Under the pieces are notes generated by a model, which saw nothing but the letters and a program-made list of their open reading frames with translations, did not search any database and was not told where the DNA came from. From NCBI GenBank assembly GCA_028866155.1, contig JAGWIT010000053.1, forward strand, positions 1 through 5,069: a DNA stretch of 5,069 bases. Direction: 5' to 3'. Positions 3,490 to 5,069 of the stretch are shown here, piece after piece. Origin of the DNA: Patescibacteria group bacterium. GTDB taxonomy: Bacteria; Patescibacteriota; Minisyncoccia; Phycocordibacterales; SBAW01. The position numbers and the translations under genes are program-made. Position 1 is the first letter of the stretch. Each line of letters begins with the position of its first letter.

Positions 3490-5069
3490 ATGAGCAAGCG
3501 GAGTCGAAACAAAAGGAGAAGGAAGCAATGGGTCAGGGCAAAACCTGACGAGACTATTAGCCATGGTCCGCTGCGAATCGAACGATATGGACGGTATGTC
3601 CGACTTTCAAACACATCTACTCCAGAGCAACACGCAGATTTTTTGAAACGGTCTGAGGAGGTAAATAAGGAGGTAGTTGGTGAATTAGAAAAAGGCGTTC
3701 CTACACTTCAAAATCTCATAAACAAATATGATCCGGTAGAACTCATGCACAGGGCGGCCTATATGCTACTGCCTCTTTTTATGAAATACAGATCCGAATA
3801 TGAGTTTGCTCCAAACGAGTCCTACTTTCTTCCCACCGTTGAATACTTGCAGTATCTGATATCACGAACCCCAGCGAACACCGATGGCAAAACGCTAACG
3901 GAGGAAGAATGGAGTGGCATTTGGGAACAAGCTACAAAGATCATAAGACTCACTCAGACGTATCTCTTTTCTAGAAAGACATTGTCAACGCCTCCTTCGG
4001 AAATTGATGAGCTGAGGTTTACTCTGGACTCCCAGCGCTTAGCAATACGTGTTCACCGGTACCCAATATTCTTGGAAGATTACTGGAGGACCTCACTGAC
4101 TCCATACGAACCGTGGATTCAGGAAATTTACGGGGTTGGAGTGGAGGCGATAATCAACGGGCTAAAGGCAGTCGATCAATACCAAAAAACAGGGATTTTA
4201 GGGAGATATCGGGACGTGGCGGAATTGCAGATGGCGCTAACTGCGAAACTGAGAGAAAAAGGCTACACGGTAGATCCAGAAGCGTCTCCTGGGGAGGTCG
4301 AACGAACAAGACAGGCGCTTGCCTCAGAGGAATTTAAGGATTTGCATGATCAGATACAGGAAAAGGCACGGCTGGCCTTTACGCCGGCAATATTTGATAT
4401 TACAGACTTAACCCCGTTACCGAAACCAATCTTATCTTTGCTCTCTGTTAAACCGGCAGAATCGGTTCTCGCCACATTAACGGGGCCAGATCATGACGAC
4501 TTGAGTCCACTTTCAACATCAGTTTTGCACTATAAACCTTTTTTGGAAGTGAACGGCAGATTCTATACATTTTACCACTCTGGTTTTGAAGACAGGATCA
4601 CGGAAATCATTGAAGCTGATTTATTCCAAAGGCGCCCAGGTCAACTCACCGACATGACCAAGAGGAGATCCGTCCGTATCGAGTCTGAAACAAAGAATCT
4701 CCTTACATCGATCATCAAACCCGATTTTGCTTTCCAAAATGTTTATTACCCCAATCCAGATGATGCAGGAAATTTAACCGAGCTAGACATTCTGCTTGGT
4801 GTCGATGACGTACTGTTTCTTGTTGAAGTAAAGGCAGGGAGATTTTCTGGTGCCGCCAGTCGCGGCGCCCCGAAAAGCCTGGAGCAGGAATTATCAGACT
4901 TGATTATTGAGGGCCAGCACCAGTCCGAACGAGCGGAAAAATATATCAGATCGACCGATGAAGTCGCTTTTTTTGATGAAACTGGAAAAAATGTAATACA
5001 TAAAATCAACCACGCACAATACCGCAAAATTTTTCGTGTTGTAGTCACGAGAGAAGAATTAGGCTGGGT
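3490..5069 (+). CDS. Large PD-(D/E)xK nuclease-like protein, 3' end beyond the window
   Basis: The frame is open from ATG 3490 to the window end, 526 residues with no stop. The first 20 residues are very basic (MSKRSRNKRRRKQW), suited to nucleic-acid contact. A long, mostly helical middle (about 45-390) with Tyr/Trp-rich stretches (for example LEDYWR, YEPWIQEIYGVGVEAI) is not recognised. The C-terminal part looks like a restriction-endonuclease-like fold: a helix with glutamates E398/E400, NVYYP before the core, then TELDILLGVDDVLFLVEVKAG with D433, E446 and K448 as the D...ExK metal site. A later helix GQHQSERAEKYI (475-486) places Gln, Arg and Tyr as in some RecB-type or NERD-type nucleases. 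The likely activity is Mg-dependent DNA or RNA cleavage in the cytoplasm. The protein may carry further domains past the window. Base composition is much lower in GC than the pilus operon, suggesting acquisition. A defence role is inference from fold and context; D...EVK motifs also occur in repair and mobile-element nucleases. Confidence 0.82.
   Translation, partial: MSKRSRNKRRRKQWVRAKPDETISHGPLRIERYGRYVRLSNTSTPEQHADFLKRSEEVNKEVVGELEKGVPTLQNLINKYDPVELMHRAAYMLLPLFMKYRSEYEFAPNESYFLPTVEYLQYLISRTPANTDGKTLTEEEWSGIWEQATKIIRLTQTYLFSRKTLSTPPSEIDELRFTLDSQRLAIRVHRYPIFLEDYWRTSLTPYEPWIQEIYGVGVEAIINGLKAVDQYQKTGILGRYRDVAELQMALTAKLREKGYTVDPEASPGEVERTRQALASEEFKDLHDQIQEKARLAFTPAIFDITDLTPLPKPILSLLSVKPAESVLATLTGPDHDDLSPLSTSVLHYKPFLEVNGRFYTFYHSGFEDRITEIIEADLFQRRPGQLTDMTKRRSVRIESETKNLLTSIIKPDFAFQNVYYPNPDDAGNLTELDILLGVDDVLFLVEVKAGRFSGAASRGAPKSLEQELSDLIIEGQHQSERAEKYIRSTDEVAFFDETGKNVIHKINHAQYRKIFRVVVTREELGW

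Noticed and set aside
4113..4337. 74-codon + strand open frame inside the nuclease-like gene
   Set aside because: It is out of frame with the long open reading frame, is rich in Gly/Arg, and has no ribosome site.
4746..5048. 100-codon minus-strand open frame
   Set aside because: It lies antisense to the nuclease-like core, where the + strand frame carries conserved-looking motifs; Ser-rich shadow reading.

Overview
This window looks like a chromosomal stretch from a member of the Candidate Phyla Radiation, most likely the Parcubacteria/Kaiserbacteria side. The support is a tightly overlapped type IV pilus cluster with short PilN-like and PilO-like proteins, followed directly by a small one-helix protein and a tRNA, with no sign of the outer-membrane genes pilP or pilQ. 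This taxonomic guess comes from gene layout and protein style only; no marker gene is present.

Region 1 (1-2056) is the 3' part of a type IV pilus inner-membrane assembly operon on the + strand: pilM-like (5' end cut by the window), pilN-like, pilO-like and a small one-pass membrane protein. Neighbouring genes overlap by 8, 4 and 4 bases, so the four are probably co-transcribed and translationally coupled. PilM is the cytoplasmic actin-fold partner that binds the N-terminal NLLP motif of PilN; PilN and PilO form the periplasm-facing or cell-surface-facing heterodimer. DNA here is GC-rich (about 65% at 241-300).

Region 2 (2085-3235) begins with an intact tRNA-Arg(UCU). Immediately downstream lies a roughly 165-bp direct repeat (2158-2321 and 3071-3235, 8-9 substitutions and 3 single-base indels by eye). 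Each copy carries a bidirectional intrinsic terminator, a second GC hairpin, an inverted remnant of a tRNA 3' end, and the 3' end of a small minus-strand gene. Between the copies sit a multi-pass membrane protein gene (+) and the C-terminal remnant of another minus-strand gene, which ends in tandem stops and is cut off where the second repeat begins. Repeats at a tRNA 3' end, with genes truncated exactly at repeat edges, suggest serial insertion or recombination of small cargo units.

Region 3 (3196-5069) has lower GC (about 45% at 3601-3660). It holds a small minus-strand gene (77 aa) divergent from a large + strand gene that starts at 3490 and runs off the window. That large gene has no stop codon in the window, so a simple ORF listing can miss it and leave 1.6 kb looking empty. 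Its translated part (526 residues) ends in a PD-(D/E)xK-type nuclease-like core (D433, E446-V-K448, then a Gln/Arg/Tyr helix). A consensus extended -10 promoter and a Shine-Dalgarno sequence precede it. The best candidate for something new is this tRNA-anchored, repeat-partitioned cargo locus with its nuclease-like protein, which may be a defence or mobile-element locus. That function is inference, not shown by the sequence.
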